From Pokkaliibacter sp046614695 (GTDB lineage Bacteria; Pseudomonadota; Gammaproteobacteria; Pseudomonadales; Balneatricaceae), in the NCBI RefSeq assembly GCF_046614695.1, contig NZ_JBKKHQ010000010.1, forward strand, positions 1 to 64,000: a stretch of 64,000 nucleotides of DNA. Direction: 5' to 3'. Within the stretch, counting starts at the first letter, position 1. Every line of letters starts with the position of its first letter. The position numbers were made by a program, and so were the translations under genes. The notes under the pieces were generated by a model. It made no database searches and had not been told where the DNA came from. It saw nothing but the letters and a program-made list of their open reading frames with translations. Below are positions 57,489 through 64,000 of this stretch, one piece after another.

Positions 57489-58316
57489 ATGTCTCTTCGC
57501 ACCGTCTCGATCGTCGCCCTTTCAACTCTTGCTCTCGCTGGCTGTCAAAATGGACGTCCTCAGAAGGACGAAGCAGCAGCAGCGGCAGAAGCTGCCAGCC
57601 ACGTAGTTGGTCAGGAGTTTGAAGGCAATGCCTCTCATAACGTAAACAGCCTGAGCCACGTTCTGGCTTCCGGTAGCCTGAGCGCCCTGCTCTCTGATAC
57701 CGATTCCGATGACCTGAACGAACTGGCTGCTGACGTTCAGAGCAGCATTTATGAAGGTAACAAAACTTCATGGCGCTCTTCTGATCGCAAAACTCGTATC
57801 AAAGTAACCGCTATGACTCAGAACTCGACTTCTCTGGCTGAGAAAGTCACCATTCTGAACAGCGTTACTGCCCCTGAATCCCTGGAACTGCTGAACGTTC
57901 CTTACTGGATCAAGTCCAAGAGCGGTGTACGTATCCGTACCGCTCCCAACACCGACTCCGCAATTCAGGACACTTTCGTACTGGGCACCACCTTTGATGC
58001 GATCGGCAAAACTTCCAATGACTGGGTTGCCATCGGTCGTAAAGGCGTTCTGGTTGGTTACATCTACTCCCCGCTGGTTGCTCTGACTCCTTACAAGGAA
58101 ACCGAGAACGGCACTGACCTGAACAACTTTGCCGGCACCCTGGAAAGCAAATCCGGTTCTGTTTTCGACTTCACTGAAGAAAACACCACTACTCTGCCTC
58201 TGACTGTGACTCGTAGCTGTGCAATGCTGAATTACACCGTTACTTCCAACAAAGGCAATGCAGATCTGTCTGACGACGTATGTCAGCAGGAAGACGGTAG
58301 CTGGGCGCTGAAATAA
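57489..58316 (+). CDS. SH3-domain lipoprotein, paralogue of the preceding gene
   Basis: The 275-residue protein has a lipobox (LALAGC) at residue 19, an Ala/Glu-rich stretch and a helical region. An SH3 domain follows (about 137-195: 'PYWIKSKSGVRIRTAPNTDSAIQ', 'GKTSNDWVAIGRKGVLVGYI'), with a C-terminal module 'CAMLNYTV...DDVCQQEDGSW' like 17-kDa surface antigens. Order and motifs match the upstream protein without its long tail. AAGGAG precedes the ATG. Codon use is strongly biased to CTG, GTT, CGT and ACC, and an extended -10 promoter lies upstream, so it is likely abundant. It is probably an envelope or peptidoglycan-associated protein; function unknown. Confidence 0.78.
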   Translation: MSLRTVSIVALSTLALAGCQNGRPQKDEAAAAAEAASHVVGQEFEGNASHNVNSLSHVLASGSLSALLSDTDSDDLNELAADVQSSIYEGNKTSWRSSDRKTRIKVTAMTQNSTSLAEKVTILNSVTAPESLELLNVPYWIKSKSGVRIRTAPNTDSAIQDTFVLGTTFDAIGKTSNDWVAIGRKGVLVGYIYSPLVALTPYKETENGTDLNNFAGTLESKSGSVFDFTEENTTTLPLTVTRSCAMLNYTVTSNKGNADLSDDVCQQEDGSWALK

Positions 58317-58356
58317 GCGACACCTGCCTGATCTCTTCACAGAGATCTGAATGAAG

Positions 58357-58385
58357 AAACCCGGTGCTTGCATCGGGTTTTTTTA
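58357..58385 (+). terminator. Terminator after the second SH3 lipoprotein
   Basis: AAACCCGGTG-CTTG-CATCGGGTTT forms a 10-bp stem (one G-T pair) followed by TTTT. A smaller GATCTCT/AGAGATC hairpin precedes it. Confidence 0.85.
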
Positions 58386-58403
58386 TGCGCGGGATTCAGC
58401 CCA

Positions 58404-58432
58404 CAAAAAAACCCGCTAATACGGGCTTTTTA
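58404..58432 (-). terminator. Terminator of carbonic anhydrase gene
   Basis: On the minus strand AAGCCCG and GCGGGTT pair around a short loop, followed by TTTTTTT, about 25 bases after the can stop. Confidence 0.75.
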
Positions 58433-58455
58433 ACAACGAGCTTCACCAGGAAGAA

Positions 58456-59106
58456 TCAGTCTTCGCGGGTAAAGGCGGTTGGATTCAGACTGTAGATGTC
58501 AGACACATCATCCAGAGAACTGCGGGTAACCTGCAGGTCACGCAGCAGACCATCCTCGATACCGTAGATCCAGCCATGGATAGACAGTTCCTGACCGTTG
58601 GCCCAAGCATTCTGTACTACTTTTGTGTGGCTGATGTGATGCACCTGTTCAACAACATTCAGCTCGCACAGGCGGCTCAGGCGATCTTTAACAGGCAGTG
58701 AATTCACTTCTTTCTGGTTGTGGTGGTAAGTGTCCTTGATGTGGCGCAGCCAGTTATCGATCAGACCCAGATCACCATTTTCCATGGCCGCTTTTACACC
58801 ACCACAGCCATAGTGACCGCCGACGATGATGTGCTTCACCTTTAGAACGCGAACAGCAAAGTGCAGTACAGAAATGCAGTTCAGGTCGGAGTGAATTACC
58901 TGGTTGGCGATATTACGGTGAACAAAAACCTCACCAGGCAGCAGACCCAGCAGTTCGTTGGCAGGAACTCGGCTGTCAGAGCAACCGATCCAGAGGTATT
59001 CAGGGGCTTGCTGGTAAGACAGCTTTTTAAAGAAACCGGGGTTTTTACGCTCGGTTTCGGCGGCCCAATCAGCGTTATTTTTTAACAGATCCTGGATACT
59101 AGGCAT
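58456..59106 (-). CDS. can: Beta-class carbonic anhydrase
   Basis: The 216-residue protein matches E. coli Can along its length. Zinc ligands are in 'WIGCSDSRVPAN' (Cys plus the Asp-Arg dyad) and 'GHYGCGGVKAAMENGDLGLIDNWL' (His and Cys). It interconverts CO2 and bicarbonate in the cytoplasm, supplying bicarbonate for biosynthesis in air. TAGGAG lies upstream of the ATG. Confidence 0.96.
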   Translation of the reverse strand: MPSIQDLLKNNADWAAETERKNPGFFKKLSYQQAPEYLWIGCSDSRVPANELLGLLPGEVFVHRNIANQVIHSDLNCISVLHFAVRVLKVKHIIVGGHYGCGGVKAAMENGDLGLIDNWLRHIKDTYHHNQKEVNSLPVKDRLSRLCELNVVEQVHHISHTKVVQNAWANGQELSIHGWIYGIEDGLLRDLQVTRSSLDDVSDIYSLNPTAFTRED

Positions 59107-59228
59107 TTAACAAGGCTCCTATCACTTGTGACTATCTGCAACAGCTGTCATTGCCAGCTGCCACTGCAAATACCTTTGAGATTGGTTAGGCTGTTTGCAT
59201 CCAGCCCGTTAAAGCGAGTGATGCAAAC

Positions 59229-59999
59229 ATGAAAAAACTCATATTGCTGCTGATGACATTGCTCGTCATGAGCAACTCCGTTCAGGCGGCATCGGCTTCC
59301 TCGCAGGAAGCAACACAAAGTAAAGCACCCGAACTCCACATTCTTGCCTCGGATGAAATGGAGCGCCTGTTAAGCCCTCTATCCCAGTCCTTTGAAAACG
59401 AGCATCAGGTCTCTTTGGTTTTTGAAACCGCGAGTCCGCTTTCCGTCTTCAGCGATTCCCCCGGGATTAGTCACGCAGACTTGCTCCTCGGTTTTTCTGC
59501 TAAAAGCTGGATTAACCTGTTAAACCAGCAACTTGTCTTGGCAAATAGCCAGACAGTGATTGCCCATGGCCAGCTTTCCTACTGGAATCCCACCAGTCGT
59601 CACCCCAACCGACGCACCCTCAGCCAGACCAGTGTATTGGCCGTACCGAGCACGCAAGAAGACCCCTACGCCAGCGCAGCAGAAGATTTGCTCAAACGCT
59701 ACGGCATGCAGCCTTTCAAGGGTCGTCTGTTCCAGCCTTTTACAGCCCTGGGAACCTATCAGCTTATTCAAACCGGCCATGTGGAAGGCGGGATAACCTC
59801 CACCGCCTTGCTGCGCTCCCATGCCACGGATCCCCGCCAATACTGGCGTATCCCCCCTGAGCTCTATCCGCCCATTGCCATTTATGGGGCAATCACTACG
59901 CAGGCGGCGCAACCTGCACTGGCGACCCGCTACCTTTCCTGGCTGACCAGCGCACCGATTCAGGAACACCTGCAAAAAGCCGGAAATCTGCTGCCTTAG
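59229..59999 (+). CDS. ModA-like periplasmic substrate-binding protein
   Basis: The 256-residue protein has a signal peptide (LLLMTLLVMSNSVQA) and the two-lobed ModA/SBP-11 layout: 'VLAVPSTQEDPYASAAEDLLKRYGM' and 'YPPIAIYGAITTQAAQPALATRYLSWL' match the molybdate-binding family at the usual positions. The N-terminal lobe is less typical, and the anion-binding Ser pair is not obvious, so the ligand may differ from molybdate. No modB or modC is adjacent. Its stop overlaps the end of the converging elaA gene by four bases. Confidence 0.7.
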   Translation: MKKLILLLMTLLVMSNSVQAASASSQEATQSKAPELHILASDEMERLLSPLSQSFENEHQVSLVFETASPLSVFSDSPGISHADLLLGFSAKSWINLLNQQLVLANSQTVIAHGQLSYWNPTSRHPNRRTLSQTSVLAVPSTQEDPYASAAEDLLKRYGMQPFKGRLFQPFTALGTYQLIQTGHVEGGITSTALLRSHATDPRQYWRIPPELYPPIAIYGAITTQAAQPALATRYLSWLTSAPIQEHLQKAGNLLP

Positions 60000-60433
60000 G
60001 AAGCCGCTGTCTTGCGCATATCCACGTGAGGAATGCCGTCTTCAAGGTATTCCTCAGACTCTTCCACAAAACCAAAGCGGCCGTAGAATCCCACCAGATG
60101 GGCCTGGGCACTGAGCACCTGATCCTGCTCAGGAAAACGCTCTTCACACAGACGCACCACCTCCGCCATCAACTTGCCGGCCAGACCGGTGCCACGCGCG
60201 CTTTCTCGCAACACCACACGACCAATACGCGCCTGATCCGGCTCAGGAATGACACGAATATAGCCATCCAGCTGCCCGTCGGTTTCCCACAGGCAATGCA
60301 GGGATTCAGGATCAATACCATCGATATCAGGATAGAGGCACTGCTGCTCAAGGATGAATACATCCTGACGCAGCTTCAGAAGGTGATAGAGCTGAGAAGT
60401 GGTTAGTTCAGAGAAAGGGACCAGAGTCGGCAC
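59996..60433 (-). CDS. elaA: ElaA-family GNAT acetyltransferase
   Basis: The 145-residue protein has the ElaA signature: 'LYHLLKLRQDVFILEQQCLYPDIDG' near the start, acetyl-CoA motif 'IGRVVLRESARGTGLAGKLM', 'SAQAHLVGFYGRFGF' and the end 'YLEDGIPHVDM'. The substrate of ElaA is unknown. The GTG start has GGAGG five bases upstream. It converges tightly on the ModA-like gene. Confidence 0.92.
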   Translation of the reverse strand: MPTLVPFSELTTSQLYHLLKLRQDVFILEQQCLYPDIDGIDPESLHCLWETDGQLDGYIRVIPEPDQARIGRVVLRESARGTGLAGKLMAEVVRLCEERFPEQDQVLSAQAHLVGFYGRFGFVEESEEYLEDGIPHVDMRKTAAS

Positions 60434-60676
60434 AGAGCCTCCGTCAGTAGATACCGGCTGATTAGCAGGAATAGCCGCTTGATAGCGTCATATCCTGACT
60501 TCATCAACCTCAAGTTGCGGGGCATATCATACCCGTTTACCGCCACTGCTTCATCCTTCAAGCCGTTTCAAAAAGATAGGACAGCGGAAATATGAGCAAA
60601 AGTCCTCGCTCTCTTTAGGGGTTTTCATGGCCATTTTAAGTGCGTTTTTTGTATCAATATATTAAAGTGCGCTCGT

Positions 60677-60835
60677 TCGTAGGTTTTGCTGGAAATACCA
60701 GTGAAGTAAACGGGAATGGGGTGTAAATCCCCGGCTGCCCCCGCAACTGTGAAGGGAAGCTGATTCGAAGACCACTGCCAGCGCGGGAAGGTGAATCAGC
60801 GTTGAACCGAGCCAGGATACCTGCCTGCGAGACGT
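60677..60835 (+). ncRNA. Cobalamin riboswitch
   Basis: The classical conserved blocks are present in order: an initial GTAGGTTTTGCT, then GTGAAGTAAACGGGAA, the CCCCGGCTGCCCCCGCAACTG core, GACCACTGCCA, GGGAAGG, and the B12 box AGCCAGGATACCTGCCT at 60810-60826. It precedes btuB by about 90 bases, so adenosylcobalamin or a relative should shut down the btuB-btuF-btuC operon. Confidence 0.96.
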
Positions 60836-60925
60836 GTCTTGTCGACGTTCGGGGTGTGATGTTGACCGATGAAACCCATCGCTGACGCGTACGTTTTCCT
60901 GATTCTGTTTTTTGGAGACTACGCC

Positions 60926-62812
60926 TTGAAATCCTTGTCTGTCCCCCTCGGGACGGCGCGCCGCCGTTCGTTCGCTACTCCCTTTGCCCTTTCTGCACTG
61001 ACCCTGCTGATTTCCTCAACGGCCCATGCCCTGACGCTGGATGAACTGGTCATTAGCGCCAGTCGTGCACCTCAGGATGAAAACGCCGTTGGCAGCTCCG
61101 TTACCGTACTGACTCGTGAAGAGCTCGAGCGCCGCCAGATTACCCGTGTGGCAGACGCCCTCAAGGCCCTGCCCGGCGTCAATGTGATCCAGCAGTCCAC
61201 TCCCGGCTCGCTGACCAACGTTCGCCTTCGCGGCCTGAGCCAGCGATTTGTGCAGATTGTTGTTGATGGCGTGCCGATTAATGACCCCTCGACCACAGAC
61301 GGTAGCGCTGATATCGGCAGCCTGCTGGTGAATGATATTGAGCGCATCGAGATTGTCCGTGGTCCGCAAAGTGCTCTCTGGGGAAGCGATACTATCGGCG
61401 GTGTGGTGCACATCATTACGCGCTCTGGCGGAAAAAATCAGACTCATCTGCGTGCAGAAGTTGGTGATAACCATACCCAGACCCTGGGCATTTCAGGTCA
61501 GGGCACCTCCGGAAACGGCCGGGTGGAATACGGCTATGGCTTATCCGGTATCAATGCCCACCCATTTTCCTCGCTGGATTCCGACATGGGGAATCACGAA
61601 CGTGACGGCCAGACCGGGCGTCAGGCCAGTGGCCGACTGAAATTCAACATGACAGACGACTGGGACCTGCGCCTGAACCTAAGTCATAACTTCAGCCGCC
61701 TGGACTACGATGGCTATGATCCGGTCACCTTTACCCAGACTGATAATGGTGATCGCGCGGATTCCGAAATCAACTCTGCCCGCCTGGAAACTAATTTCAG
61801 TGCGCTGGGTGGCGATCTGGAAAACCGTATCGGCTTCAGTCACTCAACCACCCTGCGTAACTACCTGAATGCTTCCGGTGATTACGACTATGATGGCTCA
61901 ACCAACCAGCTGGACTATCAGGGCCAGTACCATTTTGGCATCAGCGCCCTGCCCTCACTGGATAACAGCGTCATTGTCGCACTCGAGCACAAAAGTGCAG
62001 ATTTTGAGAGCACCTACAGTGATCATCAGGAAGATGACAGCGACTCCTGGGTGGCGGAATACCGTGCGGATATCGGCGATGACATTAACCTGAGCCTCAG
62101 CCACCGCGAAGACGATAACCACAACTTCAACAACACCCGCACCTCACGCGTGGCAGCGTCCTGGAACCTGTTGCCCGACACGCGTCTTCACACCAGCTAT
62201 GGCACCGGCGTCAAGAATCCCAGCCTGTATCAGTTATTTGATGCCTATTCGGGTAACTCTGAGCTGACGGCACAGAAAAGTCAGGGTGGGGACATCGGTC
62301 TTGAGCAGAAGCTGGGTGACTGGGTCGTGGATGCCACCTGGTTTAGTAACCGCGTCAAAAACCAGATTGATTACAGCTACACGACCTATCGCTACTACAA
62401 TGCCGATGGCATTACCCGCAGCTCAGGTCTGGAGCTGTCGGCGAAAGGCAAGGTGACCGATCAACTGGATCTTAACCTTTCCTATACCTATACCGATGTG
62501 GATAACGATCAGGACCGCAGTGCACTGCTGCGTCAGCCATGGCATGAAGCCTCTCTCTATGCTGACTATCGTTTCTCCGGTATGCCACTGGCGGTGAATA
62601 CCGGCATTACTTATCGCGGCAGCCGTGAAGACACGGGAGATCACAACATGCCCGCCTACACACTGGTAAATGTTGCCGGTCGTTATGACCTGGACGACAC
62701 CTGGCAGCTAACGGCCCGTGTCGAGAACCTGTTCAACCACGAGTATGAAGAACTCTACGGTTACGGTACCCAGGACCGGGCGTTCTATCTGGGCATCAAT
62801 GCCAACTTCTGA
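60926..62812 (+). CDS. btuB: TonB-dependent vitamin B12 receptor
   Basis: The protein of about 628 residues is an outer-membrane beta barrel. A signal peptide (FALSALTLLISSTAHA) is followed by a TonB box 'DELVISASR', the plug domain ('ALKALPGVNVIQQ', 'LRGLSQRFVQIVVDGVPIND', 'IERIEIVRGPQSALWGSDTIGGVVHI') and barrel strands ending in 'AFYLGINANF' with the terminal Phe. I prefer a TTG start at 60926, because GGAGA lies eight bases before it; an in-frame ATG at 60869 would add 19 residues ahead of the signal. The cobalamin riboswitch upstream confirms the substrate class. Its end overlaps btuF. Confidence 0.94.
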   Translation: MKSLSVPLGTARRRSFATPFALSALTLLISSTAHALTLDELVISASRAPQDENAVGSSVTVLTREELERRQITRVADALKALPGVNVIQQSTPGSLTNVRLRGLSQRFVQIVVDGVPINDPSTTDGSADIGSLLVNDIERIEIVRGPQSALWGSDTIGGVVHIITRSGGKNQTHLRAEVGDNHTQTLGISGQGTSGNGRVEYGYGLSGINAHPFSSLDSDMGNHERDGQTGRQASGRLKFNMTDDWDLRLNLSHNFSRLDYDGYDPVTFTQTDNGDRADSEINSARLETNFSALGGDLENRIGFSHSTTLRNYLNASGDYDYDGSTNQLDYQGQYHFGISALPSLDNSVIVALEHKSADFESTYSDHQEDDSDSWVAEYRADIGDDINLSLSHREDDNHNFNNTRTSRVAASWNLLPDTRLHTSYGTGVKNPSLYQLFDAYSGNSELTAQKSQGGDIGLEQKLGDWVVDATWFSNRVKNQIDYSYTTYRYYNADGITRSSGLELSAKGKVTDQLDLNLSYTYTDVDNDQDRSALLRQPWHEASLYADYRFSGMPLAVNTGITYRGSREDTGDHNMPAYTLVNVAGRYDLDDTWQLTARVENLFNHEYEELYGYGTQDRAFYLGINANF

Positions 62813-63737
62813 TGAGGTAACGCGCCGGGCGGTGACAGGGAAAGCAGCCCTGACTCATCGCTTTCGCGCCATTCCAGCCTGCGGGCTGATGCTGCTGGCC
62901 GCCCTTGACCCGGCACTGGCCAGCAGCGCTCCTTCAGCCACTCGTGCCCCCTTCACGCGAGTGGCTTCCCTGAATCTCTGCACCGATATTCTGGCCAGTC
63001 AGTGGCAGCCCGACAGTCTGATTTCACTTTCTCCTCTGGCGGGTGATCGCGCGCTTTTTTCTGGCATCAGACCTCCTCAGGCGCTCATCAGCGCAACGGA
63101 TGCAGAATCTATCGCGGCACTCAAACCCGATCTGCTGATCGCCGATAGCTTTGGTCAGGCACAAAGTCTCAACGCACTACAAGGATTGGGTTATGAGCTC
63201 TATCGGCTGCCAGCCCTCACGGACTTTGCCTCGGCACTCCATCGGCAGGCAGCACTGGCGACAACCCTTGGCATCACCCGCGGGGAAGTTAAGCAGAGGC
63301 TGGCGCCCATTGAGCAACAACTTCAGTCGCTCATACCTCAGGGGCAGCAGCGTCGCGCTATCGTGCTCCAAAACGGTGGCTGGATTCCCGGCACAGGCGG
63401 CCTTGAGGATGACTTGCTCAGGCGTACGGGACTGGTGGATGCCCGTCCTGCAGACAGCCGGGGATGGCAGAAAGCCGACGCTGAACGCATTATCAGCCTC
63501 AGCCCTGAGGTGTTGATTCTTCTTACTTCACCGGAGAGCGGCCCCGGGCTTGGGCAGTCGTGGCTTAAGCAGGACTGGATTCGTCGCGGCCACTGGCAAC
63601 AGATTCCCCTGAATGAGGCCGGCCTTGGCTGTGGCGACCAGCGTGCCTTTGATACCCTGTGGCGCCTGAATCATATTCTCGGTGAGTCACTCCAACACCA
63701 ACCCATAGCTGAAACCACCGGAAATTCTTCTCCATGA
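62799..63737 (+). CDS. btuF: Cobalamin ABC transporter substrate-binding protein
   Basis: The protein of about 312 residues has a signal peptide (GLMLLAALDPALA) and the BtuF/FecB-type periplasmic fold: 'RVASLNLCTDILASQWQPDSLISLS', 'ESIAALKPDLLIADSFGQ' and 'LSPEVLILL'. The start at 62799 overlaps the btuB end by 14 bases; a GTG at 62832 is an alternative. Its stop overlaps the btuC start (ATGA). Position between btuB and btuC behind the riboswitch supports corrinoid binding. Confidence 0.88.
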   Translation: MPTSDEVTRRAVTGKAALTHRFRAIPACGLMLLAALDPALASSAPSATRAPFTRVASLNLCTDILASQWQPDSLISLSPLAGDRALFSGIRPPQALISATDAESIAALKPDLLIADSFGQAQSLNALQGLGYELYRLPALTDFASALHRQAALATTLGITRGEVKQRLAPIEQQLQSLIPQGQQRRAIVLQNGGWIPGTGGLEDDLLRRTGLVDARPADSRGWQKADAERIISLSPEVLILLTSPESGPGLGQSWLKQDWIRRGHWQQIPLNEAGLGCGDQRAFDTLWRLNHILGESLQHQPIAETTGNSSP

Positions 63738-64000
63738 AATGGCCCTTGTCAGACCAGACTCTGAACCTGAGATCACAGCGGTTACTACTCGCTGTGGTAC
63801 TGCTGGTGTTATCGCTGGTCTCATTAATGATGGCACCGGGCGGTCAATTGGCCGTGCCAACGTCAGACACCCTGTCGATCGTGCAGGAGCTGCGCCTGCC
63901 GCGTCTGCTTCTGACGATTCTTTGCGGTGGCAGCCTCGGACTGGCGGGCGCTGCACTTCAGGGTTACAGCCATAACCCGTTGGCAGATGCAGGGCTGCTG
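63734..64000 (+). CDS. btuC: Cobalamin ABC transporter permease (partial, cut by window end)
   Basis: The first 89 codons are visible and the gene runs off the end. After a first membrane helix, 'LRLPRLLLTILCGGSLGLAGAALQG' and 'HNPLADAGLL' are the signature of FecCD/BtuC permeases. It overlaps btuF by four bases (ATGA). A btuD ATPase gene is expected beyond the window. Confidence 0.88.
   Translation, partial: MKWPLSDQTLNLRSQRLLLAVVLLVLSLVSLMMAPGGQLAVPTSDTLSIVQELRLPRLLLTILCGGSLGLAGAALQGYSHNPLADAGLL

Overview
The window looks like chromosome from a gammaproteobacterium, probably of an Oceanospirillales or Pseudomonas-like lineage. This is an inference from protein resemblance: E. coli-like CyoABCDE, CvrA, RmuC, Can, ElaA, YbjN, YchJ and MoaABCDE/MoeA, plus a Pseudomonas-like CadR/CadA pair and decarboxylase. 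Gene density is high, intergenic gaps are short, and terminators are ordinary GC-rich hairpins. I see no insertion sequence, prophage, integrase, CRISPR array, rRNA or tRNA, so most of the window reads as core genome.

Layout. 0.1-3.2 kb: a GNAT acetyltransferase, an Lrp-type regulator divergent from a YjeH-like amino acid exporter, and ybjN. 3.3-6.3 kb: a divergent heavy-metal module, a CadA/ZntA P-type ATPase with a (His-Glu)12 N-terminus and a CadR-like MerR regulator, with a perfect operator between them and a four-copy 17-bp repeat before the regulator. 6.3-16.6 kb: single genes (DUF3429, ychJ, a 60-residue protein, a FemAB-like protein, a metallo-beta-lactamase-fold lipoprotein, an Orn/Lys/Arg decarboxylase, DUF2076) and an exported amidohydrolase next to a COG0523 GTPase. 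16.8-22.5 kb: a 41-codon membrane microprotein, then cyoABCDE for a bo3-type quinol oxidase. 22.5-27.7 kb on the minus strand: rmuC, a K+/H+ antiporter, a polysaccharide lyase-like protein and a TSUP permease.

27.9-33.6 kb is a complete dppABCDF dipeptide transporter. 33.7-39.1 kb holds an alpha/beta hydrolase, azoR, an AEC-family permease and a PAS-GGDEF-EAL protein. 39.8-47.3 kb is oppABCDF followed by a second OppA-like binding protein. 47.5-53.7 kb on the minus strand is a molybdenum cofactor cluster (mobB, moaA, moaB, moeA, moaC, moaD, moaE) flanked by a small RBBP9/YdeN-type hydrolase and a lipoprotein. 53.9-55.4 kb is a small operon: lipoprotein, DUF2288 and the ribosome-rescue factor arfB. 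55.8-58.3 kb holds two adjacent paralogous SH3-domain lipoproteins. 58.5-60.4 kb carries carbonic anhydrase, a ModA-like binding protein and elaA. The window ends in a cobalamin-riboswitch-led operon, btuB-btuF-btuC, with btuC cut by the window edge.

The themes are nutrient uptake (two peptide importers, B12 uptake), metal handling (CadA/CadR, a COG0523 protein, Moco synthesis, a ModA-like protein) and envelope lipoproteins. No block is plainly a new multi-gene system. The least explained items are the 41-residue microprotein before cyo, the paired SH3 lipoproteins, the amidohydrolase-COG0523 pair, and the repeats in the metal module.
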